From JBOFFI01 sp051657245 (GTDB taxonomy: Bacteria > Pseudomonadota > Alphaproteobacteria > Holosporales > JBOFFI01): a stretch of DNA of 9,157 nucleotides. A model generated the notes under the pieces. That model ran no database searches. It worked only from the letters and a program-made list of their open reading frames with translations, and had not been told where the DNA came from. How positions within the stretch are numbered: the first letter of the stretch is position 1; each line of letters starts with the position of its first letter. Location of the stretch: the NCBI GenBank assembly GCA_051657245.1, contig JBOFKI010000059.1, forward strand, positions 1 to 9,157. Reading direction: 5' to 3'. Shown piece after piece: positions 1-5,368 of this stretch. Position numbers and translations under genes: made by a program.

Positions 1-2
1 AA

Positions 3-269
3 AAATCCTTGGCTAAAAAGGGAATTGAGCTTGCGAAGCCAAGGCCTTTAAAATCCTTCAAACGCCTTCTTTTGAGCGGACGCGGACTCATTGAAACTGC
101 CATCGGGCAGCTGAAGGAAATTTGCCAAATCCAGCATACGCGTCACAGATCCCCTAATAATTTCCTGGCAAATCTCTTCGCAGGACTCCTCGCTTACGCC
201 TTAAAGCCCAAAAAATCTTCGCTTTCTTGGAAAAACAGACTCTCAAGAGGACTGCTTACGTCGAACTGA
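3..269 (+). CDS. IS982-family transposase, C-terminal part (cut by window edge)
   Basis: This is the C-terminal end of a DDE transposase. The frame is open to the left edge, so the TTG near base 9 is probably internal, not a start. The block around residues 28-50, containing RGLIETAIGQLK, ICQIQHTRHRS and NNFLANLFAGLLAY, matches the conserved C-terminal block of IS982 transposases (family pattern IET..QLK...QIEHTRHRS). The Glu of LIET is the expected third catalytic residue. The frame ends at a TGA at 267-269. The upstream catalytic Asp residues would lie outside the window, so intactness cannot be judged. An IS5-type body begins within about 30 bases of the stop, so the right end of this element is probably disrupted. 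The family call is confident; present activity is unknown. Confidence 0.75.
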   Translation, partial: KSLAKKGIELAKPRPLKSFKRLLLSGRGLIETAIGQLKEICQIQHTRHRSPNNFLANLFAGLLAYALKPKKSSLSWKNRLSRGLLTSN

Positions 270-282
270 GGTTATTTTAAAG

Positions 283-975
283 CATACAAACGTATCTGGA
301 GGTCTCCCCCCAAAGATTTCGCATGATGTTTGCTTCTGCGCAATCCTGAAAATGCTGTCCATTTCGATTCCTTGGAGGGATTTGCCAAAAGAATAGGGGC
401 CTTGGCATACGATTTAGATGCGCTTTAAGCGCTGGAGCGAAAACGGCCTTTTTGGGTCCATTTTTTTTGAACTCAGCCAAAATAAAGCATTGAAGATGGA
501 CATTGTCTTCATGGATTCGACGACAGTCAAAATGCATCGGCATGGGTTGGGAGCAAAAAACCAAAATATTGGAAAAAATGTGGGGGGTCAGGGGACAAAA
601 ATCTCTATAATTTTGGGAAAAAACACGCCAATTTCTGTGCAACTGACAGAGGCAAATGTGCATGAGTGTGAGCCTGTCAAAGCGATGCTTGTTCCCTTGA
701 AATGGCTTGGAATCCAACGGTTTGCGGCGGATAAAGGTTATGATGCGATTCGAGACGCGTGTTCAGAGTTTGACATAAAGGCTGAAATTCCTCCTCGAAA
801 CAACAGGCGTGAGCACAGATTTTACGATCACACCCTTTACAAATGTCGCTGGAGAATCGAGGCGTTTTTCGGAAAATTGAAAGAAAATAGGCGATTGGCG
901 TTGCGCGTCGATAAACTTGACACCTCTTTTCTAGGATTTATCTTCGTCGCTTTGATTAAAAGGATAGTTTGTTAA
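283..975 (+). pseudogene. IS5-family transposase, 5'-truncated with two in-frame TAG stops
   Basis: One reading frame runs from about 283 to the TAA at 973-975 and reads as an IS5-family transposase. The N-terminal part contains GGLPPKISHDV and IPWRDLPKE, matching the family block GRPP...APWRDLPERYGPW..VYRRFRRW. It is broken by TAG at 394-396 and TAG at 415-417. The frame then stays open from the ATG at 418 (185 codons). The catalytic residues survive: the Asp of MDSTTVK, the Asp of AADKGYDA, and a perfect Y-(2)-R-(3)-E-(6)-K signature in YKCRWRIEAFFGKLK. The usual first 30 or so residues are missing, replaced by IS982 sequence. Translation from 418 could still give a DDE-bearing fragment, but it would lack the N-terminal part. 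I see no clear terminal inverted repeats. It is most likely a dead copy. Confidence 0.8.
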
Positions 976-1018
976 CAGTTGCTAATACTTGCCTATTCAC
1001 CTCATAAAATTTTTTTCA

Positions 1019-1432
1019 TCAAGGGGCAGTCAGACCATACTTCCAATCGGGAATGATAACCACATCTTCAAAGCCACACACTAAAAAGAAACGATGAGCC
1101 TCTTGAAAATAGGTATTCAGTTGTATCTCTTTGGCTTTATTTTGAATTGCAAAAAGAGTTGCTTCTTGCAAGAGCTTTTTTCCTACTCCTTGCCCTCTAA
1201 AATTGGAGTCAATCCAAATAGAACCAATCCATAAAATATCTCCATGAAGTCCAAAATTTATGCCTCCAGCAAAGGCATTTTCACTTTTTGCATAAATAGA
1301 ATGTGTTTTAAAATTTTCTCTAATCCCTGTGAGGAACTCACATTCTTTGCGAAGGCCTTCCTCAATTTTTTTGTCCCCTTCATGATTAGGCTGTGTTGTA
1401 AACGAAAAAGAAGTCGTTTGCACATCAGCCAT
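1019..1432 (-). CDS. GNAT-family N-acetyltransferase
   Basis: This is predicted to move an acetyl group from acetyl-CoA to an amine; the substrate is unknown. With the ATG at 1430-1432 the protein has 137 residues. The acetyl-CoA-binding motif A is visible as WIDSNFRGQGVGKKLL (about residues 73-88), with the R-G-Q-G-V-G loop at 79-84. The end YFQEAHRFFLVCGFEDV fits the GNAT helix preceding a 'GF' strand. The frame is open further upstream to a TTG at 1492, which would add 20 residues. That extension runs through the probable rubrerythrin terminator, so I prefer the ATG. Neither start has a convincing Shine-Dalgarno sequence. It lies on the same strand just downstream of rubrerythrin. The family call is confident; the start is uncertain. 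Confidence 0.8.
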   Translation of the reverse strand: MADVQTTSFSFTTQPNHEGDKKIEEGLRKECEFLTGIRENFKTHSIYAKSENAFAGGINFGLHGDILWIGSIWIDSNFRGQGVGKKLLQEATLFAIQNKAKEIQLNTYFQEAHRFFLVCGFEDVVIIPDWKYGLTAP

Positions 1433-1444
1433 GTCCGGATCCAC

Positions 1445-1480
1445 AAAAAATAAGGGGCCACGTACTTTTTCAAAGCCCCT
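1445..1480 (-). terminator. Rho-independent terminator after rubrerythrin
   Basis: On the minus strand, AGGGGC (1475-1480) pairs with GCCCCT (1453-1458) around a 16-base loop. It is followed by TA and six T residues (1445-1450). It lies about 20 bases after the rubrerythrin stop. It also overlaps the upstream extension of the GNAT frame, which argues for the downstream GNAT start. Confidence 0.6.
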
Positions 1481-1500
1481 CCCCCACTTCAACCAATCAG

Positions 1501-1917
1501 TTAAAGCGAATCAAGGGTTTTTTGAAACTTGCCTGCGTGGGAGCGTTCTGCCTTGGCGAGGGTTTCAAACCATTCTGAAATTTCCTCAAATCCCTCTTCC
1601 CGTGCAATACGTGCCATCCCTGGATACATATCCGTATATTCATGGGTTTCCCCTGCGATGGCGGCTTTCAAGTTATCAGAAGTTGTACCGATGGGGTGCC
1701 CTGTTGCGGGGTCTCCCACTTCCTTCAAGAATTCCAAATGCCCGTGGGCATGACCTGTCTCGCCCTCGGCCGTTGAGCGAAAAACTGCAGCAGCATCCGT
1801 GTGTCCCTCAACATCTGCAATTTGGGCGAAATAGAGATAACGACGATTCGCTTGGGATTCTCCAGCAAAAGCCTCTTTCAAACTCTCAAATGTTTTGCTA
1901 TGTTTCAACGCTGTCAT
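1501..1917 (-). CDS. Rubrerythrin-type ferritin-like diiron protein
   Basis: This is a 138-residue ferritin-like four-helix protein of the alphaproteobacterial rubrerythrin type. Family members are usually cytoplasmic and linked to peroxide reduction or iron handling. Likely diiron ligands lie in AFAGESQANRRY (E20), AEGETGHAHGH (E53 and H56), IAGETHEY (E90, E93) and KAERSHAGKF (E124, H127). There is no rubredoxin-like C-terminal domain with four cysteines; the protein ends at QKTLDSL, so it is the short form that would need a separate electron donor. The start is set by a GGAGGT Shine-Dalgarno sequence ten bases before the ATG at 1915-1917. An ATG six codons further upstream overlaps that Shine-Dalgarno sequence and is unlikely. 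A promoter and a terminator flank it, so it is probably a single-gene unit. Confidence 0.92.
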   Translation of the reverse strand: MTALKHSKTFESLKEAFAGESQANRRYLYFAQIADVEGHTDAAAVFRSTAEGETGHAHGHLEFLKEVGDPATGHPIGTTSDNLKAAIAGETHEYTDMYPGMARIAREEGFEEISEWFETLAKAERSHAGKFQKTLDSL

Positions 1918-1927
1918 GGCCAGAAAA

Positions 1928-1933
1928 ACCTCC
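1928..1933 (-). promoter_or_regulatory. Shine-Dalgarno sequence that fixes the rubrerythrin start
   Basis: The minus strand reads GGAGGT here, ten bases before the ATG at 1915-1917. The alternative ATG at 1933-1935 overlaps this site, so the shorter product is favoured. Confidence 0.65.
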
Positions 1934-1959
1934 ATTTTGATTCCATTAAAAACCAGACA

Positions 1960-1988
1960 ATACTAGCATTTTTTTTTCACCCTGTCCT
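1960..1988 (-). promoter_or_regulatory. Probable sigma-70-type promoter of rubrerythrin
   Basis: The minus strand shows AGGACA (1983-1988), a 17-base spacer rich in A, then TAGTAT (1960-1965). A TG two bases before the -10 box makes it an extended -10. Each hexamer matches 4 of 6 consensus positions. It lies about 45 bases before the chosen ATG. Confidence 0.5.
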
Positions 1989-2109
1989 TAAAAAAAATAA
2001 AATTTTACCCTTAGAATTTATCTTCAAAAAAAAAGTGAAGCAATCTTTAAACTGTGTTAGGCTTGGTGGGACTTGTAGAAAATTAGCCAAAAGCAGAGCC
2101 TATTTTTTA

Positions 2110-2688
2110 ATGTTTAAGAAATGTTACCACTTTATCATGGCTTTTGCTGACAAGCCTACAGCGCTGTGGAGCTTGGGGATTGTGACGTTTCTTGAGAGCT
2201 TTATCTCTCCTTTTCCGCCTGACCCTTTGTATGTGGCGATGTTATTAAAACAAAAAGAGCGCGCGTGGTTTTTGGCAACTTTTTGCACGCTTATTTCTGT
2301 GATTGGGGGCTGGATTGGCTATGTTATCGGGTATGCTTTGTATGAGTCTGTTGGTTTGTGGACAATCCAAACTTTGGGGCTTGAGCAAGGATTTGCATCG
2401 TTCCAAGAACAGTTTCATAAATGGGGATTTTGGATTATTGCAGCCAAAGGTTTGACCCCTATTCCTTATAAAATTGTGACCATAGCTTGTGGGCTTATTA
2501 AATTAGACCTTTTCACGTTCACCACGGCCTCTTTTGTAGCTCGAGGGCTTCGTTTCTTTTCTTTGGCAACGCTTTTTTATTTTTATGGTGACCAAATTCG
2601 TGATAGAGTTGAGAAAAATCTGGTTTGGTTGACCCTTGCTTCTTTCTTTGTGATTCTCGGTGGCATGTTTGTGGTGAAGTTTCTTTAA
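2110..2688 (+). CDS. YqaA-like inner-membrane protein (VTT/SNARE-associated, DedA-related)
   Basis: This is a 192-residue multi-pass membrane protein of the YqaA group within the VTT/DedA superfamily. Its transport role is not established; relatives are proposed lipid or ion transporters. Visible family marks are LESFISPFPPDPLYV (about 28-42, the re-entrant-loop Glu and FPPD), a Gly-rich segment GGWIGYVIGY (66-75), the diagnostic GLTPIPYK (114-121) and ARGLRFF (144-150). The last ends in a hydrophobic helix. The ATG at 2110 gives the usual family start (MFKKCYHFIMAFADKP). An ATG at 2137 is possible. The frame stays open upstream but without family-like sequence. The Shine-Dalgarno sequence is weak. 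It is followed 32 bases later by dsbB on the same strand, suggesting co-transcription. Confidence 0.85.
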   Translation: MFKKCYHFIMAFADKPTALWSLGIVTFLESFISPFPPDPLYVAMLLKQKERAWFLATFCTLISVIGGWIGYVIGYALYESVGLWTIQTLGLEQGFASFQEQFHKWGFWIIAAKGLTPIPYKIVTIACGLIKLDLFTFTTASFVARGLRFFSLATLFYFYGDQIRDRVEKNLVWLTLASFFVILGGMFVVKFL

Positions 2689-2720
2689 AATAACTACCTG
2701 CTTAAAGAAGGGAAGGATGT

Positions 2721-3221
2721 ATGTCACCTGTTCGCTTGCTCACGATTTTATTTTCTATAGGATGTTTCGGGTTATTCGGTGCCTCGATAGCTCTGGAAGT
2801 TTGGGGAGAATTTTCCTCCTGTGTGCTTTGTAAAGTAGAGCGCTTTTTCTTTCTTGGGGGCGGAATGTTTGCAGGTTTAACCTGTTTCATGGGGGATAGA
2901 AAGCTTCTGCTTTCGCTAAAATTTTTGTCGGTTGTGTGGTTTGGAGGGGCTGGCGTGGCGCTCTATCATACCGCTGTCCAACAACATTGGGTTGAAATCC
3001 CTAGTTTCTGCCGCGTTCAAGAACCTGCGGGAGAAACAGTGGAAGAAATGGCAGAGAACCTTCTTAAGCTTAGGCATATCCCTTGCGATCAAATCACCCT
3101 TTCTTTAGGGGGGATTCCAGCGCCCGTTTACTTGATTTTTTTGATGACGATTCTTGGAGTGATTTGTTGGAATATGGGATGTGTCTCAAGGCTTTTATGT
3201 CGATCGAAGGGTTGTTCTTGA
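2721..3221 (+). CDS. dsbB: Disulfide bond formation protein DsbB
   Basis: This inner-membrane oxidase re-oxidises periplasmic DsbA and passes the electrons to ubiquinone. It has 166 residues, a normal family length, with four hydrophobic segments (about 5-25, 40-57, 64-83 and 134-155). Both essential cysteine pairs are present: C34-V-L-C37 in the first periplasmic loop and C97 with C122 in the second (SFCRVQ and HIPCDQ). LYHTAVQQHW (81-90) is also typical. The ATG at 2721 follows a purine-rich GGAAGGA. It lies between the YqaA-like gene and coq7, 13 bases before the latter. No dsbA is in view. Confidence 0.93.
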   Translation: MSPVRLLTILFSIGCFGLFGASIALEVWGEFSSCVLCKVERFFFLGGGMFAGLTCFMGDRKLLLSLKFLSVVWFGGAGVALYHTAVQQHWVEIPSFCRVQEPAGETVEEMAENLLKLRHIPCDQITLSLGGIPAPVYLIFLMTILGVICWNMGCVSRLLCRSKGCS

Positions 3222-3234
3222 AGGGAGAAAAAGC

Positions 3235-3810
3235 ATGCTAAACCACTCAAGTGAATTGGAAATTCCTCTTTTTCCGGGCCAAGGTTCCCAGGCGTCTCAT
3301 CTTGATGAAATCTTGCGGGTAGATCTTGCAGGAGAAATGGGGGCTAAGCGCATTTATGAAGGGCAGCTTTGGGTTTTGAGAAAGCTAAACCCCCACCATC
3401 CAAGTGTTGAAATGATTGAGCATATGTATGCCCAAGAATGCGAGCACGCTGACCAATTTCAAAAATGGTTGCAGACCCACCATGGTCGCCCCACCTTTCT
3501 GGCCCCTCTATGGCACGTGGCAGGGTTTATGTTAGGGGCCACTTCTGCAGCCTTAAGCCCAAAGGCTGCTATGGCTTGCACTGTTGCGGTGGAAGAGGTG
3601 ATCGACGCACACTATCAAGAGCAAATCGCTTCTTTACCTGAATCCCAGAAAACTTTAAGTGATTTTTTAGAAAAATGTCGCCAGGACGAGCTTGAACACC
3701 GCGATCAAGGCTATGCCCATGGCGCAAAAGATATACCCTTCTTTCAGCTTTTTACTGCAGGGGTGCGGGCGGCAACACGCTTAGCCATTTCCCTCTCTAA
3801 GCGTTTCTAG
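3235..3810 (+). CDS. coq7: COQ7-family demethoxyubiquinone hydroxylase
   Basis: This diiron monooxygenase carries out the C6 hydroxylation of demethoxyubiquinol in ubiquinone synthesis and is peripheral to the inner membrane. It has 191 residues. All expected ligands of the COQ7 four-helix diiron site are visible: E34 in LAGEMGAKRIYEGQ, E68-xx-H71 in QECEH, E120/E121 in AVEEVIDAHY and E152-xx-H155 in DELEHRD. The ATG at 3235 has AAGGGAG seven bases upstream. A GTG at 3181 would overlap the dsbB end and add a non-family N-terminus, so I reject it. It ends in TAG at 3808-3810, which shows that amber codons serve as real stops here. The coupling with dsbB makes biological sense because DsbB uses the quinone pool. 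Confidence 0.93.
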   Translation: MLNHSSELEIPLFPGQGSQASHLDEILRVDLAGEMGAKRIYEGQLWVLRKLNPHHPSVEMIEHMYAQECEHADQFQKWLQTHHGRPTFLAPLWHVAGFMLGATSAALSPKAAMACTVAVEEVIDAHYQEQIASLPESQKTLSDFLEKCRQDELEHRDQGYAHGAKDIPFFQLFTAGVRAATRLAISLSKRF

Positions 3811-3835
3811 CCAAGGTAAGGATAAAAATACAGTC

Positions 3836-3864
3836 TTGATTTTTGCAAACACTTTACGTATGGT
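3836..3864 (+). promoter_or_regulatory. Possible promoter of the tRNA-Glu gene
   Basis: TTGATT (3836-3841) and TATGGT (3859-3864) are separated by 17 bases, each matching 4 of 6 consensus positions. A start near 3871 would give a leader of roughly 33 bases containing one hairpin before the mature tRNA. Confidence 0.35.
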
Positions 3865-3872
3865 TAAGACAC

Positions 3873-3894
3873 TTCGCAGATGCATTTCTGCGGA
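3873..3894 (+). other. Hairpin in the tRNA 5' leader
   Basis: CGCAGA and TCTGCG form a 6-bp perfect stem around a TGCATT loop, extendable to 8 pairs with one G-U. It has no T tract after it, so it is not a standard terminator for coq7. It sits 9 bases before the mature tRNA end. Confidence 0.4.
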
Positions 3895-3903
3895 TTCTCT
3901 ATA

Positions 3904-3979
3904 GTCCCCTTCGTCTAGAGGCCTAGGACACCGCCCTCTCATGGCGGCAACAGGGGTTCGAATCCCCTAGGGGACGCCA
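3904..3979 (+). tRNA. tRNA-Glu (anticodon CTC), CCA encoded
   Basis: This folds as a full cloverleaf. The acceptor stem GTCCCCT (3904-3910) pairs with AGGGGAC (3969-3975). The D arm follows GTCT...AGGAC. The anticodon stem CCGCC/GGCGG encloses the loop CTCTCAT, giving anticodon CTC at 3938-3940, which reads GAG. The T arm is AGGGG-TTCGAAT-CCCCT. The discriminator is G3976 and CCA (3977-3979) is encoded. CTC is usually a second Glu tRNA beside the TTC one, which is not in this window. Confidence 0.96.
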
Positions 3980-4096
3980 GTGTTTAGCTTGGCGTAGCAA
4001 GAGAGGGAATTGCGTCTCTAGAATGTGTCTTGGAAAAGATACCTGCCACCTTCTTTGTCATTCTTGCGTTTTTTCCTGCCATCCCCACCACTCCAT

Positions 4097-4190
4097 GTCC
4101 TTCCCGCGGCGGCGGGAATCTAGCCAATACTATCATCAGGTTTTTCTATTTTATAGGTTTTTTCTGGATTCCCGCCGCCGCGGGAAGAAC
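4097..4190. repeat. Palindromic repeat with perfect 20-bp inverted arms
   Basis: The left arm (4101-4120) is the exact reverse complement of the right arm (4167-4186). The match continues imperfectly outward to 4097/4190 and inward by a few bases. Each arm is itself a hairpin (TTCCCGC-GGCG-GCGGGAA), so the unit can fold as two small hairpins or one long one. The 46-base centre is AT-rich. The arm pattern resembles the intergenic 'TTCCCGCG...GCGGGAATC' palindromes scattered through many proteobacterial genomes, and its spurious translation (FPRRRESS...LDSRRRGK) is the usual artefact of that repeat class. It begins about 120 bases after the tRNA, and the 3980-4096 stretch before it holds no gene I can support. 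Confidence 0.75.
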
Positions 4191-4213
4191 AAAGGGGCTA
4201 TATAGGTTTTTTC
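4152..4213. repeat. 13-bp direct repeat flanking the right palindrome arm
   Basis: TATAGGTTTTTTC occurs at 4152-4164, inside the loop of the palindromic repeat, and again at 4201-4213, inside the 3' end of the minus-strand gene. The 36 bases between them contain the whole right arm. This looks like a target-site duplication, or a slippage duplication of the gene's 3' end. Confidence 0.5.
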
Positions 4214-4815
4214 GCAGCAAAAGCGTCTGCCTTAATCTCTTCCAAAAGAAACTTGGCAAACCCAGAATCGAAAGCAAACTGAAAGAAACCATCATAATTT
4301 TTAAAATATTCTGGATGCTGTTCGCGTATCATTTCCTTGAGAGAAGCCACTTTTTTCAAGACCACTTCATCCGTCAATTCATCAGGTTTTTCCCCTTTTA
4401 AAAGAAAACTGCGGTAGGCAGAAGCGTATAAAGAACACTCCCCAAATGCTGTAAATTTTTGGTGTTTGGTATAGTGAGGGAGCCACTCTATTTTATATTC
4501 AGAGAAGGCCGAATCTAGGGATTTTTGGAGATCTACCGCAAAAACATTTTCTTGCTCAGACCCTTCGTAAGGATCATAGGAATGAGCCTCAATCGTTTTT
4601 TGTTTTTCGTTCTTTTGAATACGCACAGCAACAACATGACGTTCGTTGGATACGAGGAGGGGTGATCCTTTCCAGCTCTCCTTCAAATAGGTGGATAATG
4701 CTTTAATATCAAAAATTTCTTGCCCCCATAATTCACCAGATGTAAGAATGGTGGCGTCATCGTCTTCCAAGTAGAAAAAATGTTGTCTGCGTGGATAACT
4801 CTGAATAATAACCAA
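4198..4815 (-). pseudogene. YopJ-like (C55-type) candidate acetyltransferase/protease, second half of a split gene
   Basis: This 205-codon frame has only a TTG start (4815), with no Shine-Dalgarno sequence. It is open upstream back to a TAG, so it looks like the continuation of the signal-peptide frame 4683-5075 after a -1 shift. A catalytic pattern like YopJ is visible: H60 in ERHVVAVRI, a KT shortly after, D81 in SYDPYEGS, and Q119 with C127 in HQKFTAFGECSLYASA. The spacings are H to D 21 and D to C 46. The known YopJ triad (H109, E128, C172) has 19 and 44, and YopJ has SECGIFSLA around its Cys. YopJ proteins acetylate host kinases; the fold is that of clan CE cysteine proteases. Function here is inference. 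It could be an expressed protein through frameshifting, a recent pseudogene, or a sequencing error. Confidence 0.5.
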
Positions 4816-5075
4816 TTTACGATGGAATTGATTTTTTCCCGAAAAACATGGCTCAGTTTTAAAGCTGTTTTCCTATCTTGAGGATTTTCAATCTTGTTTG
4901 CTGCGCGAATCGCGGGATGTTTTTCATCTAAAGGCTTATCATCCCCTGCTTTTGAAAATTTTATATCCACAGAGGCTCGCACCTCTTCTGAAAAATTTGT
5001 CAAAGGGTTTGCCCATCCATGGGAAGTTAAGCACGCAACACCTGCTGCTAAGAAAAATAATTTAATAGATTTCAT
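4683..5075 (-). CDS. Sec signal-peptide protein, first half of the split gene
   Basis: The ATG at 5073-5075 follows GGAG by nine bases (TTGGAGAAAACAAAG), a good initiation site. The first 22 residues form a classic Sec signal peptide: basic MKSIK, hydrophobic LFFLAAGVACL, then TSHGWA before NP. The Cys does not sit in a proper lipobox, so signal peptidase I is expected. Residues 23-87 are polar and probably helical (KIENPQDRKTALKLSHVF), with no family I recognise. Beyond about residue 85 the frame turns into implausible protein, while the -1 frame carries the YopJ-like region. The two were probably one gene of about 290 codons. The break lies near a six-A run (4832-4837) or shortly after it. 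If read alone, this frame ends at 4683 with 130 residues. Confidence 0.55.
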   Translation of the reverse strand: MKSIKLFFLAAGVACLTSHGWANPLTNFSEEVRASVDIKFSKAGDDKPLDEKHPAIRAANKIENPQDRKTALKLSHVFREKINSIVNWLLFRVIHADNIFSTWKTMTPPFLHLVNYGGKKFLILKHYPPI

Positions 5076-5112
5076 CTTTGTTTTCTCCAAGTAATGGTGC
5101 ATGCTAAACAAA

Positions 5113-5140
5113 GTATTAAAATATTTTTTTATATTGTAAA
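5113..5140 (-). promoter_or_regulatory. Possible promoter of the signal-peptide gene
   Basis: The minus strand shows TTTACA (5135-5140, 5 of 6 match to the -35 consensus) and TAATAC (5113-5118) with a 16-base AT-rich spacer. The -10 match is weak. It would give a leader of roughly 30 bases. Confidence 0.35.
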
Positions 5141-5210
5141 TGTTTTCATATTTTCTTGCTGCTTTCATGAAGAAAACTAGGTGTTTAGTCTCAGACTATG
5201 ATGGTGTATT

Positions 5211-5357
5211 ATGTGGAGATTTAGTATCGAAGGATTGATTCTGAGACAAATATTACGTGAATGCGCAAAAACGACTGAGGCAGTGCGTAAATTGACTGGT
5301 GGAAACAAACAAGTAAGGAAGAAATTTAAAGCTTGGATAAATTTGTTACAATTTTAA
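5211..5357 (+). pseudogene. Remnant of an IS481-type transposase N-terminus
   Basis: A 48-codon frame (ATG 5211 to TAA 5355-5357) contains LRQILRECAKTTEAVRK from 5241. This closely resembles the start of one IS481 transposase group (M.QVLHGCATTTEAVRR). The original start would then be the CTG at 5241, changed from ATG. After about 17 residues the similarity fades, and the DDE domain is absent. This is the only coding trace I see in the 354-base gap 5076-5429, which otherwise holds a promoter, the secB terminator and two short palindromes: TAGTCTCAGACTA at 5186-5198 and GCTTTGCAAAGC at 5411-5422. Confidence 0.4.
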
Positions 5358-5368
5358 TAGAGGCATTC

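Larger units (their letters stand above)
1..975 (+). mobile_element. Insertion-sequence debris: IS982 tail joined to IS5 body
   Basis: Two unrelated transposase fragments in the same orientation are joined with almost no spacer. The IS982-type frame stops at 269, and IS5-type similarity begins around 290. The simplest reading is that one element inserted into or recombined with the other and both then decayed. The element ends cannot be fixed from this sequence alone. The left boundary lies outside the window. The right boundary lies somewhere between the transposase stop at 975 and the end of the GNAT gene at 1019. Confidence 0.6.

Noticed and set aside
394..417. UAG recoded as tyrosine genome-wide
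   Set aside because: coq7 ends in TAG exactly where the family ends, so UAG acts as a normal stop.
277..717. Minus-strand frame of 146 codons opposite the IS5 transposase
   Set aside because: It is antisense to clear transposase motifs and resembles no protein.
1801..2109. N-terminal extension of the YqaA-like frame
   Set aside because: It overlaps the rubrerythrin gene and its promoter, and the family start matches the ATG at 2110.
3181..3234. GTG start for coq7 inside dsbB
   Set aside because: The added residues are not family-like, and the ATG at 3235 has a good Shine-Dalgarno sequence.
3957..3979. tRNA 3' end as an integration (att) site
   Set aside because: I see no second copy of the tRNA end in the window and no integrase.
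4023..4401. Two overlapping plus-strand frames after the tRNA
   Set aside because: They translate the palindromic repeat (FPRRRESS...LDSRRRGK, a known artefact type) and run antisense through the split gene; there is no ribosome site.
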